Assembly (NCBI GenBank): GCA_946885645.1
Contig: CAMPGU010000269.1
Coordinates: 1 to 5,620 of the forward strand
DNA: 5,620 bases
Origin: an uncultured Haloferula sp.
GTDB taxonomy: Bacteria > Verrucomicrobiota > Verrucomicrobiae > Verrucomicrobiales > Akkermansiaceae
Direction of reading: 5' to 3'
Shown here piece after piece: positions 1 to 5,620 of this stretch. Under the pieces are notes generated by a model. It was given only the letters and a program-made list of their open reading frames with translations, made no database searches and was not told the DNA's origin. Position 1 is the stretch's first letter. Each line of letters begins with the position of its first letter. The translations under genes were made by a program, and so were the position numbers.

Positions 1-2
1 TC

Positions 3-236
3 CACCTCATTGTCGCCAAGTTCAGCCTGAGTGCCGCGAGCAATGGCGACAGCGTCACCGTTTGGATAGATCCACCGCTTGCGGGCGGTGAACCCGCCGG
101 AGGAGTCACTCGCGGCGGTTTTGATACTACCTTCGATCGCATCGCTATCTCCGACTATGCGAGCAATTCGGCCGAGTGGGATGAAATCCGCTGGGGAGAT
201 ACCTTCGCGAGCGTCACGGTTCTTCCGTCCGAGCCT
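3..236 (+). other. C-terminal part of a LamG/concanavalin-like domain (copy 1, truncated by window edge)
   Basis: Residues 1-78 contain a VTVWIDP strand, a FDRIAISDY strand and a WDEIRWGDTF closing strand. These match, in the same order, VSVWIDP, FSRIGFSDY and IDEIRLGESW in a second copy at 3150-3797. Such jelly-roll modules are common in verrucomicrobial exported proteins and usually bind ligands, often sugars. Only the last third or so of the domain is inside the window. Confidence 0.7.
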
Positions 237-3200
237 TATATTCTCCGGCAGTCAGCGTCCTTCACGGGCAGCGTCGGCAGCACCGTTTCCCTTGCCGCCG
301 ACATCATCGCGAAGCCGGCACCGGCGTTTCAGTGGCAAGTCCTCCAAGAAGGCGGTTCGTGGGCAGACATCCCGGGCGCGACGACATCCACCTACACCAT
401 TCCGTCCGCGGCCTACACCGCGAATGGCAGCTACCGCATTGTCGCAACGAACTCCAATGGCACCGCGATTTCCGATCCCGCCACGGTTTCCCTCGTTTAT
501 CCTGCTCCCGTCATCTCGGCACAGCCCTCGCCGCGCGGAGTGGAGGTCGGTGAAAGCGTTGCCTTCTCCGTGACGGCAACGGGCTTGGGATCCCTCAGCT
601 ATCAGTGGTCCAAGGATGGTGCCGCTCTGACAGGAGAGACTTCCGCTTCCATGGCGATCCCGTCCGTCACCGCTGCCGATGCAGGAGTTTATTCGGTAAA
701 GATCACCGATGATGCTGCGGCGGCCTCTGCCTTGGAGCCGGTTTCGGTGATCTCGGACCCGGCGATCTTGCTCCTCGGCGACTTGGCTGATTTCGAAGCC
801 GGTCTTACCTTCCGTCTCTACGATATCCAGGAGGAGATGGACCTCCTCTATCCGCTCGTTCCCGGTCAAACCCCGAATGTTGATCAGAAGCGCTCCTCAA
901 TCGACTGGGATGGCCCCGTGGATTTCGCAAACTACAGCGAGGAATTCGTGGCTGAAATAATTGCAGACCTCTTTGTTGCGACTCCGGGCTTATATACGTT
1001 TCGTCTCACGTCCTCCGACGGCTCCATCCTCGGCATTGGAGAAATGACGGTTGCTGCCAATGACGGGATTCACGGTGCCACGCAGCAGCAGGGTTCGGTC
1101 GAACTCACCGCCGGCCTGCACCCCTTGAATCTCAGGTTTTTCAAGAACACGGGGACTCCGGTGTTGAAGCTGGAATGGCGCGTTCCTGGAACAGCCGACT
1201 TCGTGACTGTTCCGCCATCCGCGTTTCTTACGACTGCGGGCGTAACCCGCGTGGTCGCACCCGGTAAGAAGAATGTCATTCGTCCAGGCGACGGTTCCAG
1301 GCCGGGCAGCGGTCAGCCGCTCGCTGCCGTCCATCCATCCTGGCGGGTCACCACCATCCATCCCTCCAGCTTCAAGCCGAAGGTCGGAGCGATGGCGGTA
1401 CATCCGGACGGGCGCCTGTTCATCACGACTTTTGAGCCAAACCAGAACCACACCCCGGATCCACTGCCGGGCGGCGATGGAAAAGTCTGGGCCCTGGCCA
1501 ACGTCGAAGGCGAGAATCCCGAAGCAGTAGCCGTTACCGAAGTCGCGGCCGGCCTTTCCGAGCCATTGGGAATGTGCTTTATCGATGGCGACCTCCTCGT
1601 CAGCCAGCGCACCAGCCTCACGAAGCTTCGCGATACCAATGGCGACGGTTACTACGAAACCAAGCAGGACATTGGCGGCGGCTGGGATTCCAGCAACTAC
1701 CACCACTTTCATTTCGGATTGGTCGAGAAGGACGGGTTTGCTTACTCGACCCTTTCGACCTCGATTCACTTCGATTACCCCGGTCTCAACGGCCCGAATC
1801 CACCAAACCGCGGGACCTGGGTTCGCACCAACCTCGCAACCGGCGAAGTCAGTTACTTGGCAGGGGGTCTGCGCACGCCGAACGGAATTTGTTTGGGCCC
1901 GGAGAACGAGATCTTCCAGACCGACAACCAAGGAGCTTGGCAGCCGGCTTCGCGTTTAAACCATCTGCGCCCGGGGCATTTCTACGGTCACTACAATAGC
2001 ACCGCCGATGGAGGTTCCCCAAGTCTCTTCGCGGAACAGCCCGCGACTCCTCCGGCAGTCTGGTTCCCGCAGAACGAGGTCGCGAATTCACCTTCCCAAC
2101 CGGTCTCGATACCGGAGGGACCATTCGCCGGGGATCTCCTGGTCGGCGATATTACGCTTGGAGGGATCAACCGCGTTTCCCTTGAGAAGGTTCAAGGCAC
2201 TTGGCAGGGCTGCATCTACCGATTCACCCAAGGGCTCGAAGGAGGCGTGAACCGTCTGGCATGGGGTCAAAACGGGACGCTTTTCGTAGGCTGCATCGGA
2301 GCCAGTGGAAACTGGTCTTGGAAAGGAACAACCACCGGTGTCCAGCGGCTCACGCCCAAAGCCGGCAATCCGACGACATTTGAAATAGCGAAGGTCAAAG
2401 CGACCGCCGACGGCTTTGAGATCTTCTACACGAAGCCCGTCCCGGAAGCCACATTGGAAAGCCCGGCCAACTTCACCGTCCGTCAGTGGGCGTATGAATC
2501 CACCGCGGCCTACGGAGGCGCGAAGATCGGCGAAGAAACACTGCCCGTTTCCTCGGCCACCGCCTCAGCAGGTCGGACCAGCGTGAAGCTGGTGATCCCC
2601 GGCCTCAAGAAGGGGCATGTGATATACCTGAAGTCGGACCCGCTTTCCGACGACGGTTCTGCAATCCTTTCGAGCGAGGCTTGGTACACGCTCAACGAGA
2701 TCCCGAATGGAGCCACCAGCTTGCACCTGGATTCGTCGGGGATCGATGAGAATCTGGAAGCTGGTGCCGTGGTCGGACATTTGACCGCGGATCCCGCCGA
2801 TGAAAACGAATCCTTTACCTACACCCTGCCAAACGGCATCGCGGACAACTCCTGGTTCACCCTCGACGGCAACACCCTCAGAACGGCCGTTCCCTTCGAC
2901 TACGAACGGCGCGCCTCTTGTCAGGTCGGGGTCAGGGCCGTTGACGGGGCGGCTGCGGTCACGGAGCAGACGTTCACCATTACGGTTAATGATGCAATCG
3001 ACGAGCATCCCCCCCGGCGGATTCTGCTGACAAACGCGGTTCTCCCCCCGGATCACGAAGTTGGAGCCATCGTCGGGCAGATGCGTATCGATGACGAGGA
3101 CCTCGGCGACCTTCAGTTGATTCGGCCGACCGTGGGCGGCTCGGCACCCTTGCTGCACGAACCATTCGACTATGATTCCGGCGCCTTTCTATCCGGCAGT

Positions 3201-4907
3201 TCCGGAGGCGACGGCTTTTCCGGCCCTTGGGAGGTGCTCGATAATGGCGCCAGCATCGGCCCCGGATCGCTTTCCTATACGGACTCGTTGGGCCTCACGC
3301 TGGCAACCAGCGGCAACAGCGCCACAGCCGAACCAACATCGCGCAACCACCGCACTCTCTCGGGCTCGCGGGGCGCAGACGGAACGGTGACTTATGCCAG
3401 CTTCGTCGCCGACACGGGCGCCAACCTCCATTTCTGGGCCTTGGAGTTCTGGAACGGGAGCGCCGCAGACAGCAACCGTGTTTTGCAGATCGGGAATGAG
3501 AATGGCTTCGGTGCCCGCGTGCGGAATGGCGCGAACAAGCTGTTCCCGAGCTCTGACAACAATCTCCATTTTTTCGTGGTAAAGGTGGAGCATCTTATCG
3601 GCGACGATAGGGTGTCCGTCTGGATAGATCCTCGACTTCAAAGTGAACCCGCCGAAGCAAGCCTCACTTTCAGCCCCACCGAAACCGGCGGTTCGATTGC
3701 GTTTAGCCGGATCGGCTTCAGCGACTACGTCGCCGCTTCCGCCCCTGCTATCGATGAGATCCGCCTGGGCGAAAGCTGGGGTGCCGTCACACCTTATCAC
3801 GCGGAGTTCCCGCGATTCGAGTTCGCCGCCGGTGCCGGCGACGATCACAATTCCTCCTTTCTGATCCAAGGGGACAGCTTGATCGCGGCTGCACAAATGA
3901 CACCGGGGCTTAAAACCGTCCGGGTTCGCGCAACGGACAGCGCCGGCTTGTCGTTTGACCAAAGACTCGGGATTTGGATTGGCAACGGAAGTAGCGATAC
4001 GAACGGTGACGGCCTCTCCGATGGCGACGCCGTCCGTCTCGGCCAAGACCCGCTTCAGTATAGTAGTCCCGAAGCCTATTTTAGCCCGCAAGGGATTCGG
4101 CCCAAGCTGATCTTCGGCGAGTCCGGGTTTCAGCTCGATGCTCCCGCGATACCTGGCAATCTTTACTGGATCGAGAGTTCGGCGGATCTCTCCGATTGGG
4201 TAATCGAACCGGGGAGCATAACCTCAAGCGACTCCTTTCTCGCGACCGGCAACCTATGGGAACTTGGGCAGCCTGGTGATGAACGCTTTTTCTGGCGAGT
4301 TGGCGGGGGCTGGCCGCTTGGCCGAGGCTCCAATCCGATTGCGGACGGGCTGGCCGGCCTGACGTTTGTCGGTGGAGATGCAGGGTGGTCCTACGATCCT
4401 GAAACGGGGGTCCTCAGGCATGACAGTGCCGCCCCCTCGGAATGGGTGCACTTCGGGAGCGAGCTGAGCGACTTTTTCCTCAGTCTGGAGTATCGGCTTT
4501 CACCGGGCGGGAACGCCGGTGTCTTCCTGCGTGCCGATGGTGCCGGGGAACCGTGGATTACCGGCAGCGAAATTCAGATCACGAACGAGGCCCGGCTGCC
4601 GATTCATTCGACCGGGTCCGTCTATGATCGCGTCGCGGCGCTTCCCCTTGCTGATGCCCGACCTTCCATCTGGCACCGGATGGAGATCCTGATGCTCGCG
4701 AACCGCCTGAGAGTGGCGGTTGACGGCATCGTGACGGTTGACGAAGCGGATCTCGCTTCTGCCTATCCTCAGTTCACCTGGGCCGATGAGGGTTTTGTCG
4801 GTCTTCAAAACTCGCATGCAGGGATCCCGGGCAGCGTGGAATATAGGAACATCAAGCTTCTGAAATTGGATTCCATTTCAAGCGCCGACCTTTCCACCGC
4901 CCCGTAG
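3..4907 (+). CDS. Giant multidomain secreted/surface protein (Ig, PA14, beta-propeller, cadherin, LamG, DUF1080), 5'-partial
   Basis: The frame is open from the first bases of the window to a TAG stop and gives 1634 residues with no start or signal peptide visible, so the N-terminus is outside. The GTG at 540 is not the start, because coherent LamG-like and Ig-like sequence continues upstream in the same frame. Residue n begins at base 3n. Module order is LamG-like tail (1-78), Ig-like (76-166), Ig-like (167-253), PA14 (267-409), propeller (443-786), post-propeller beta domain (793-901), cadherin-like (905-1001), split cadherin-like (1002-1333) containing LamG-like (1050-1265), calcium loop (1332-1351), C-terminal beta module (1362-1436) and DUF1080 (1447-1622). 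It resembles the 'large multifunctional secreted protein' type of PVC bacteria. There is no CxxCH haem motif, membrane segment or PEP-CTERM anchor in the visible part. An extracellular role in binding or processing carbohydrate is inferred; the substrate is unknown. Confidence 0.93.
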   Translation, partial: HLIVAKFSLSAASNGDSVTVWIDPPLAGGEPAGGVTRGGFDTTFDRIAISDYASNSAEWDEIRWGDTFASVTVLPSEPYILRQSASFTGSVGSTVSLAADIIAKPAPAFQWQVLQEGGSWADIPGATTSTYTIPSAAYTANGSYRIVATNSNGTAISDPATVSLVYPAPVISAQPSPRGVEVGESVAFSVTATGLGSLSYQWSKDGAALTGETSASMAIPSVTAADAGVYSVKITDDAAAASALEPVSVISDPAILLLGDLADFEAGLTFRLYDIQEEMDLLYPLVPGQTPNVDQKRSSIDWDGPVDFANYSEEFVAEIIADLFVATPGLYTFRLTSSDGSILGIGEMTVAANDGIHGATQQQGSVELTAGLHPLNLRFFKNTGTPVLKLEWRVPGTADFVTVPPSAFLTTAGVTRVVAPGKKNVIRPGDGSRPGSGQPLAAVHPSWRVTTIHPSSFKPKVGAMAVHPDGRLFITTFEPNQNHTPDPLPGGDGKVWALANVEGENPEAVAVTEVAAGLSEPLGMCFIDGDLLVSQRTSLTKLRDTNGDGYYETKQDIGGGWDSSNYHHFHFGLVEKDGFAYSTLSTSIHFDYPGLNGPNPPNRGTWVRTNLATGEVSYLAGGLRTPNGICLGPENEIFQTDNQGAWQPASRLNHLRPGHFYGHYNSTADGGSPSLFAEQPATPPAVWFPQNEVANSPSQPVSIPEGPFAGDLLVGDITLGGINRVSLEKVQGTWQGCIYRFTQGLEGGVNRLAWGQNGTLFVGCIGASGNWSWKGTTTGVQRLTPKAGNPTTFEIAKVKATADGFEIFYTKPVPEATLESPANFTVRQWAYESTAAYGGAKIGEETLPVSSATASAGRTSVKLVIPGLKKGHVIYLKSDPLSDDGSAILSSEAWYTLNEIPNGATSLHLDSSGIDENLEAGAVVGHLTADPADENESFTYTLPNGIADNSWFTLDGNTLRTAVPFDYERRASCQVGVRAVDGAAAVTEQTFTITVNDAIDEHPPRRILLTNAVLPPDHEVGAIVGQMRIDDEDLGDLQLIRPTVGGSAPLLHEPFDYDSGAFLSGSSGGDGFSGPWEVLDNGASIGPGSLSYTDSLGLTLATSGNSATAEPTSRNHRTLSGSRGADGTVTYASFVADTGANLHFWALEFWNGSAADSNRVLQIGNENGFGARVRNGANKLFPSSDNNLHFFVVKVEHLIGDDRVSVWIDPRLQSEPAEASLTFSPTETGGSIAFSRIGFSDYVAASAPAIDEIRLGESWGAVTPYHAEFPRFEFAAGAGDDHNSSFLIQGDSLIAAAQMTPGLKTVRVRATDSAGLSFDQRLGIWIGNGSSDTNGDGLSDGDAVRLGQDPLQYSSPEAYFSPQGIRPKLIFGESGFQLDAPAIPGNLYWIESSADLSDWVIEPGSITSSDSFLATGNLWELGQPGDERFFWRVGGGWPLGRGSNPIADGLAGLTFVGGDAGWSYDPETGVLRHDSAAPSEWVHFGSELSDFFLSLEYRLSPGGNAGVFLRADGAGEPWITGSEIQITNEARLPIHSTGSVYDRVAALPLADARPSIWHRMEILMLANRLRVAVDGIVTVDEADLASAYPQFTWADEGFVGLQNSHAGIPGSVEYRNIKLLKLDSISSADLSTAP
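228..500 (+). other. Ig-like domain 1
   Basis: Residues 76-166 show the usual bacterial Ig-like pattern: a strand ending in the core tryptophan (FQWQ, W111), then STYTIPSA, then GSYRIVATNSNG with the conserved tyrosine (Y144) and asparagine. There are no cysteines, so the usual disulfide is absent, as is common in bacterial Ig repeats. It is probably a spacer or adhesion module. Confidence 0.75.
501..761 (+). other. Ig-like domain 2
   Basis: Residues 167-253 start with VISAQPSP and a GESVAFSVTATG strand, then YQWSKDG (core W202) and the hallmark AADAGVYSVKITD (Y230). It is a clearer Ig match than domain 1 and also lacks cysteines. The GTG at 540 lies inside this domain, immediately before its first framework strand, which argues against that codon being a true start. 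Confidence 0.85.
801..1229 (+). other. PA14 domain
   Basis: Residues 267-409 start at GLTFRLYD and contain WDGPVDF, FVATPGLYTFRLTSSDGS and the late strands LTAGLHPLNLRFFKNTG and LKLEWRVPG. This is the PA14 order. The SSDGS loop and the NDGIHG segment correspond to the usual DDGSRLYIDG and NDGLHG motifs. In this family the domain generally binds carbohydrate and is often inserted in or attached to glycosidases and adhesins. Its ligand here cannot be read from sequence. Confidence 0.88.
1329..2360 (+). other. Six-bladed beta-propeller, glucose/sorbosone dehydrogenase-like
   Basis: Residues 443-786 carry propeller-type strands: VGAMAVHPDGRLFITT, GLSEPLGMCFIDGDLLVSQ, RTPNGICLGPENEIFQTDNQG, then ASRLNHLRPGHFYGHY and VNRLAWGQNGTLFVGC. 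The TDNQG...LNHLRPGHFYGH segment is characteristic of the propeller in PVC 'large multifunctional' and PQQ-dehydrogenase-like proteins. It contains a calcium-type loop DTNGDG (residues 544-549) and a histidine cluster HHFHFG (567-572). Enzymatic activity is not shown by the sequence; in several relatives the propeller may only bind ligands. Confidence 0.8.
2379..2705 (+). other. Post-propeller beta-rich domain
   Basis: Residues 793-901 follow the propeller directly, with strands FEIAKVKATADGFEIFYTKPV, RTSVKLVIPGLKKGHVIYLK and the ending WYTLNEIP. A 'YTLN.IP' ending after this type of propeller is a recurring arrangement in PVC secreted proteins. The fold is probably fibronectin-like or Ig-like, and no specific function is recognised. 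The boundaries are approximate. Confidence 0.55.
2715..3005 (+). other. Cadherin-like repeat 1 (intact)
   Basis: Residues 905-1001 read as one cadherin-like repeat: IDENLEAGAVVGHLTADPAD, then FTYTLPNG, SWFTLDGNTLRTAVPFDYE, and QVGVRAVDGAAAVTEQTFTITVND. The DENL, DYE and RAVDG positions match the calcium-coordinating motifs of the family. This intact repeat is the internal reference showing how the next, split repeat should look. Confidence 0.85.
3006..4001 (+). other. Cadherin-like repeat 2, apparently split by an inserted LamG-like domain
   Basis: The first part (3006-3149) has RRILLTNAVLPPDHEVGAIVGQ and DDEDLGD, which are the opening strands and calcium motif of a cadherin-like repeat. The sequence then leaves the fold for about 216 residues. 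The second part (3804-4001) resumes with RFEFAAGAGDDHNSSFLIQGDSL and ends in VRVRATDSAGLSFDQRLGIWIG, the closing strands. Joined together, the two parts align with the intact repeat at 2715-3005. That they form one domain is inferred from motif order. Confidence 0.65.
3150..3797 (+). other. LamG/concanavalin-like domain (copy 2), nested in cadherin-like repeat 2
   Basis: Residues 1050-1265 start with LLHEPFDYDSG and SGSSGGDGFSGPWEV, the usual opening of this jelly-roll module in verrucomicrobial proteins. Strands NLHFWALEFWNG, VLQIGNENGFGARV, HFFVVKVEHL and VSVWIDP follow, then the closing DEIRLGESWGAV. At about 210 residues it looks complete. It belongs to the same family as the truncated copy at the left edge, and probably binds a ligand, perhaps a glycan. 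Confidence 0.75.
3996..4055 (+). other. Thrombospondin-3/dockerin-like calcium-binding loop
   Basis: Residues 1332-1351 read DTNGDGLSDGDAVRLGQDPL. The D-x-N-x-D-G-x-x-D spacing is the standard calcium loop of TSP3-type and dockerin-like segments, with the typical 'G.DPL' ending. A single copy just after the cadherin-like region suggests a rigid calcium-stabilised linker rather than a dockerin, which would need two copies. Confidence 0.8.
4086..4310 (+). other. C-terminal beta module typical of Verrucomicrobia exported proteins
   Basis: Residues 1362-1436 contain FQLDAPAIPGNLYWIESSADLSDW and end in RFFWRVGGG. The pattern 'G..Y.IE.S.DL..W' followed by 'FFRV' recurs near the C-terminus of many verrucomicrobial secreted proteins, usually after a calcium loop as here. 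Its function is not established. Recognition is from memory of the pattern, so confidence is moderate. Confidence 0.55.
4341..4868 (+). other. DUF1080 / 3-keto-disaccharide hydrolase-like domain
   Basis: Residues 1447-1622 show the DUF1080 series: FFLSLEYRLSPGGNAGVFLR (G1502, G1503, N1504), then the GSEIQI motif (E1523, Q1525), TGSVYD (Y1541), WHRMEI, a LRVAVDGIVTVDEADL strand pair and the closing GFVGLQNS...VEYRNIKLLKL. Members of this family (PF06439) have a jelly-roll fold and include enzymes that split 3-keto-disaccharides; many others are uncharacterised. The key G.E.Q motif is kept, so activity is possible. A short tail of about 12 residues follows. Confidence 0.85.
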
Positions 4908-5005
4908 CAGCCACCCGTGTCCGGAGTTTCCCGCCGAACCGGCCGGATGCACGGCATAGTCTCGTATCGACTTCGGCCGCGGGTATTCGATCTAATCCCG
5001 GGGAG
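4908..5005 (+). other. Intergenic gap between the giant gene and the sigma factor gene
   Basis: These 98 GC-rich bases contain no open frame that resembles a gene. A 6-base inverted repeat, GCCGAA (4933-4938) and TTCGGC (4972-4977), has a 33-base loop and no T-run after it, so it is not a convincing terminator for the upstream gene. It could instead be a binding site flanking the possible promoter. Confidence 0.6.
4967..4996 (+). promoter_or_regulatory. Possible promoter for the sigma factor gene
   Basis: TCTAAT at 4991-4996 matches the -10 consensus TATAAT at 5 of 6 positions, and TCGACT at 4967-4972 matches TTGACA at 4 of 6 with an 18-base spacer. Transcription would start near 5003, only about 3 bases before the ATG. 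The match could be by chance, although A/T-rich hexamers are uncommon in this GC-rich gap. Confidence 0.35.
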
Positions 5006-5569
5006 ATGAACGACGAGTTTTCGAAGATCCTGCGAGCCTTGGATTCTGAAGACGCATTGCGCTCGGATGAATTGCTACCGCTGGTCTATGACGAACTCCG
5101 GCATCTGGCGGTGAAGCGCATGGCCGGTGAAAAGCCGGGGCAGACCCTGCAGCCCACCGCTCTGGTTCACGAAGCCTGGCTCAAAATTTCCGGAGGAAAG
5201 GAACGAGACTGGCAGGATAGGGGCCACTTCTTTCGAGCCGCAGCGCAGGCAATGCGGAGGATTCTGGTGGATCGGGCGCGCGGGAAGTCGGCTTTTAAAC
5301 GCGGCGAAGGGAATGCGCTGCTTAATATCGGCGACTTCGATCTAGCGGATATAAGTCGGGACGACCGGGTACTGCTGGTTGACGAAGTGCTGGAGCGGCT
5401 TGAGAAAGAAGACCCCGAAGGTGCCCGGGTGGTCTCGCTCAAATTCTTCGGCGGCCTTACCGAGGGGGAAATTGCCGGCATCCAGGGGGTAACCGAGCGA
5501 ACCGTGAGACGGCAATGGGCGTTCGCGAAGGCCCGGTTGTTTCAAATGATTCAGGAAGACAGCGACTAA
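5006..5569 (+). CDS. ECF-type RNA polymerase sigma factor (Sigma70_ECF family)
   Basis: The 187 residues match the usual length and motifs of the PF07638 / TIGR02999 ECF-like sigma factors found in PVC bacteria and Acidobacteria. Region 2 (about residues 20-92) has ELLPLVYDELRHLA, KPGQTLQPTALVHEAWLK and HFFRAAAQAMRRILVDRAR, which bind core polymerase and the -10 element. Region 4 (about 122-182) has a helix-turn-helix around LTEGEIAGIQGVTERTVRR for the -35 element. The ATG fits family starts ('M..EFSKILRAL'). GGGAG lies directly against it (5001-5005), too close for an ordinary Shine-Dalgarno, and no better start is present. It lies 98 bases after the giant gene on the same strand. No anti-sigma factor is visible; relatives are often next to a Ser/Thr kinase gene. 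Its targets are unknown. Confidence 0.95.
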   Translation: MNDEFSKILRALDSEDALRSDELLPLVYDELRHLAVKRMAGEKPGQTLQPTALVHEAWLKISGGKERDWQDRGHFFRAAAQAMRRILVDRARGKSAFKRGEGNALLNIGDFDLADISRDDRVLLVDEVLERLEKEDPEGARVVSLKFFGGLTEGEIAGIQGVTERTVRRQWAFAKARLFQMIQEDSD

Positions 5570-5620
5570 GAGGCCGTCTGAAAAATAACTCATGATGCGA
5601 TTCTGGCGAGCATGCGCTTG
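5570..5620. other. Unassigned right-edge tail, possible mobile element end or start of next gene
   Basis: The 51 bases begin GAGGCCGTCTGAAAA immediately after the sigma factor stop. This resembles the terminal inverted repeats of some IS5/IS1182-like elements (from memory, not verified). Two in-frame ATGs at 5592 and 5595 open a short frame (MMRFWRACA...) to the window edge, with no Shine-Dalgarno. It is too short to call a gene. Confidence 0.3.

Noticed and set aside
252..869. Antisense open frame of 205 codons rich in Arg and Gly
   Set aside because: It is opposite two Ig-like domains and has the biased composition of a shadow frame.
990..1931. Long antisense open frame of 313 codons
   Set aside because: It lies wholly opposite the PA14 and propeller coding sequence, has no recognisable domain, and is the sort of shadow frame expected from GC-rich codon use.
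3996..4055. Dockerin domain for a cellulosome-like complex
   Set aside because: Only one calcium loop is present, whereas a dockerin needs a duplicated pair; a TSP3-type linker explains it better.
3189..4091. Antisense open frame of 300 codons
   Set aside because: It overlaps the LamG-like and cadherin-like modules, whose motifs are clearly in the forward frame. The antisense translation is low-complexity and resembles no family.
4936..4966. GAACC at 4936-4940 followed by GTCTCG as a possible ECF autoregulatory promoter
   Set aside because: The -35-like element is short, the -10-like part is not well defined, and such matches arise easily in GC-rich DNA.
4933..4977. GCCGAA / TTCGGC inverted repeat as a rho-independent terminator
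   Set aside because: The stem is only 6 bases, the loop is 33 bases and no T-run follows.
5571..5582. AGGCCGTCTGAA matches a 12-base DNA uptake sequence variant of Neisseriaceae
   Set aside because: The protein content points to the PVC group, there is only this one copy in the window, and uptake sequences mean something only when greatly repeated in a genome. Chance or a transposon end is more likely.

Overview
This window most likely comes from a GC-rich member of the Verrucomicrobiota or the wider PVC group. Three things suggest this. There is a giant modular secreted-type protein that mixes Ig-like, PA14, propeller, cadherin-like, LamG-like and DUF1080 (3-keto-disaccharide hydrolase-like) modules. 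Its C-terminal region has the 'YWIESSADLSDW' module common in verrucomicrobial exported proteins. Finally, there is a Sigma70_ECF-type sigma factor of the kind abundant in Verrucomicrobia, Planctomycetes and Acidobacteria. The assignment is inferred from protein style only; no rRNA or other marker is present.

Layout: bases 3-4907 (+) are a single reading frame, open from the left edge of the window, that encodes the last 1634 residues of a very large protein whose N-terminus lies outside. In order it carries the tail of a LamG-like domain, two Ig-like domains, a PA14 domain, a glucose/sorbosone-dehydrogenase-like beta-propeller, a beta-rich post-propeller domain and a cadherin-like domain. 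A second cadherin-like domain follows and appears to be split by a complete LamG-like domain. The protein then has a calcium-binding DxNxDG loop, a C-terminal beta module and a DUF1080 domain. Bases 4908-5005 are a 98-base gap with a possible promoter placed so close to the next start codon that the transcript may be nearly leaderless. Bases 5006-5569 (+) encode a complete 187-residue ECF-like sigma factor. The last 51 bases have no confirmed gene and may be the beginning of a mobile element or of another gene.

How the parts might work together: the large protein looks like an extracellular or surface protein for binding and processing carbohydrate, with adhesion modules surrounding a propeller and a DUF1080 module. 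The sigma factor is on the same strand just downstream and could belong to the same regulatory unit, but its own candidate promoter means co-regulation is only a hypothesis. No CRISPR array, tRNA, rRNA or convincing terminator was seen. The most unusual feature is the apparent domain-in-domain arrangement (LamG inside cadherin), together with a second, diverged LamG copy about 3.5 kb upstream in the same gene.
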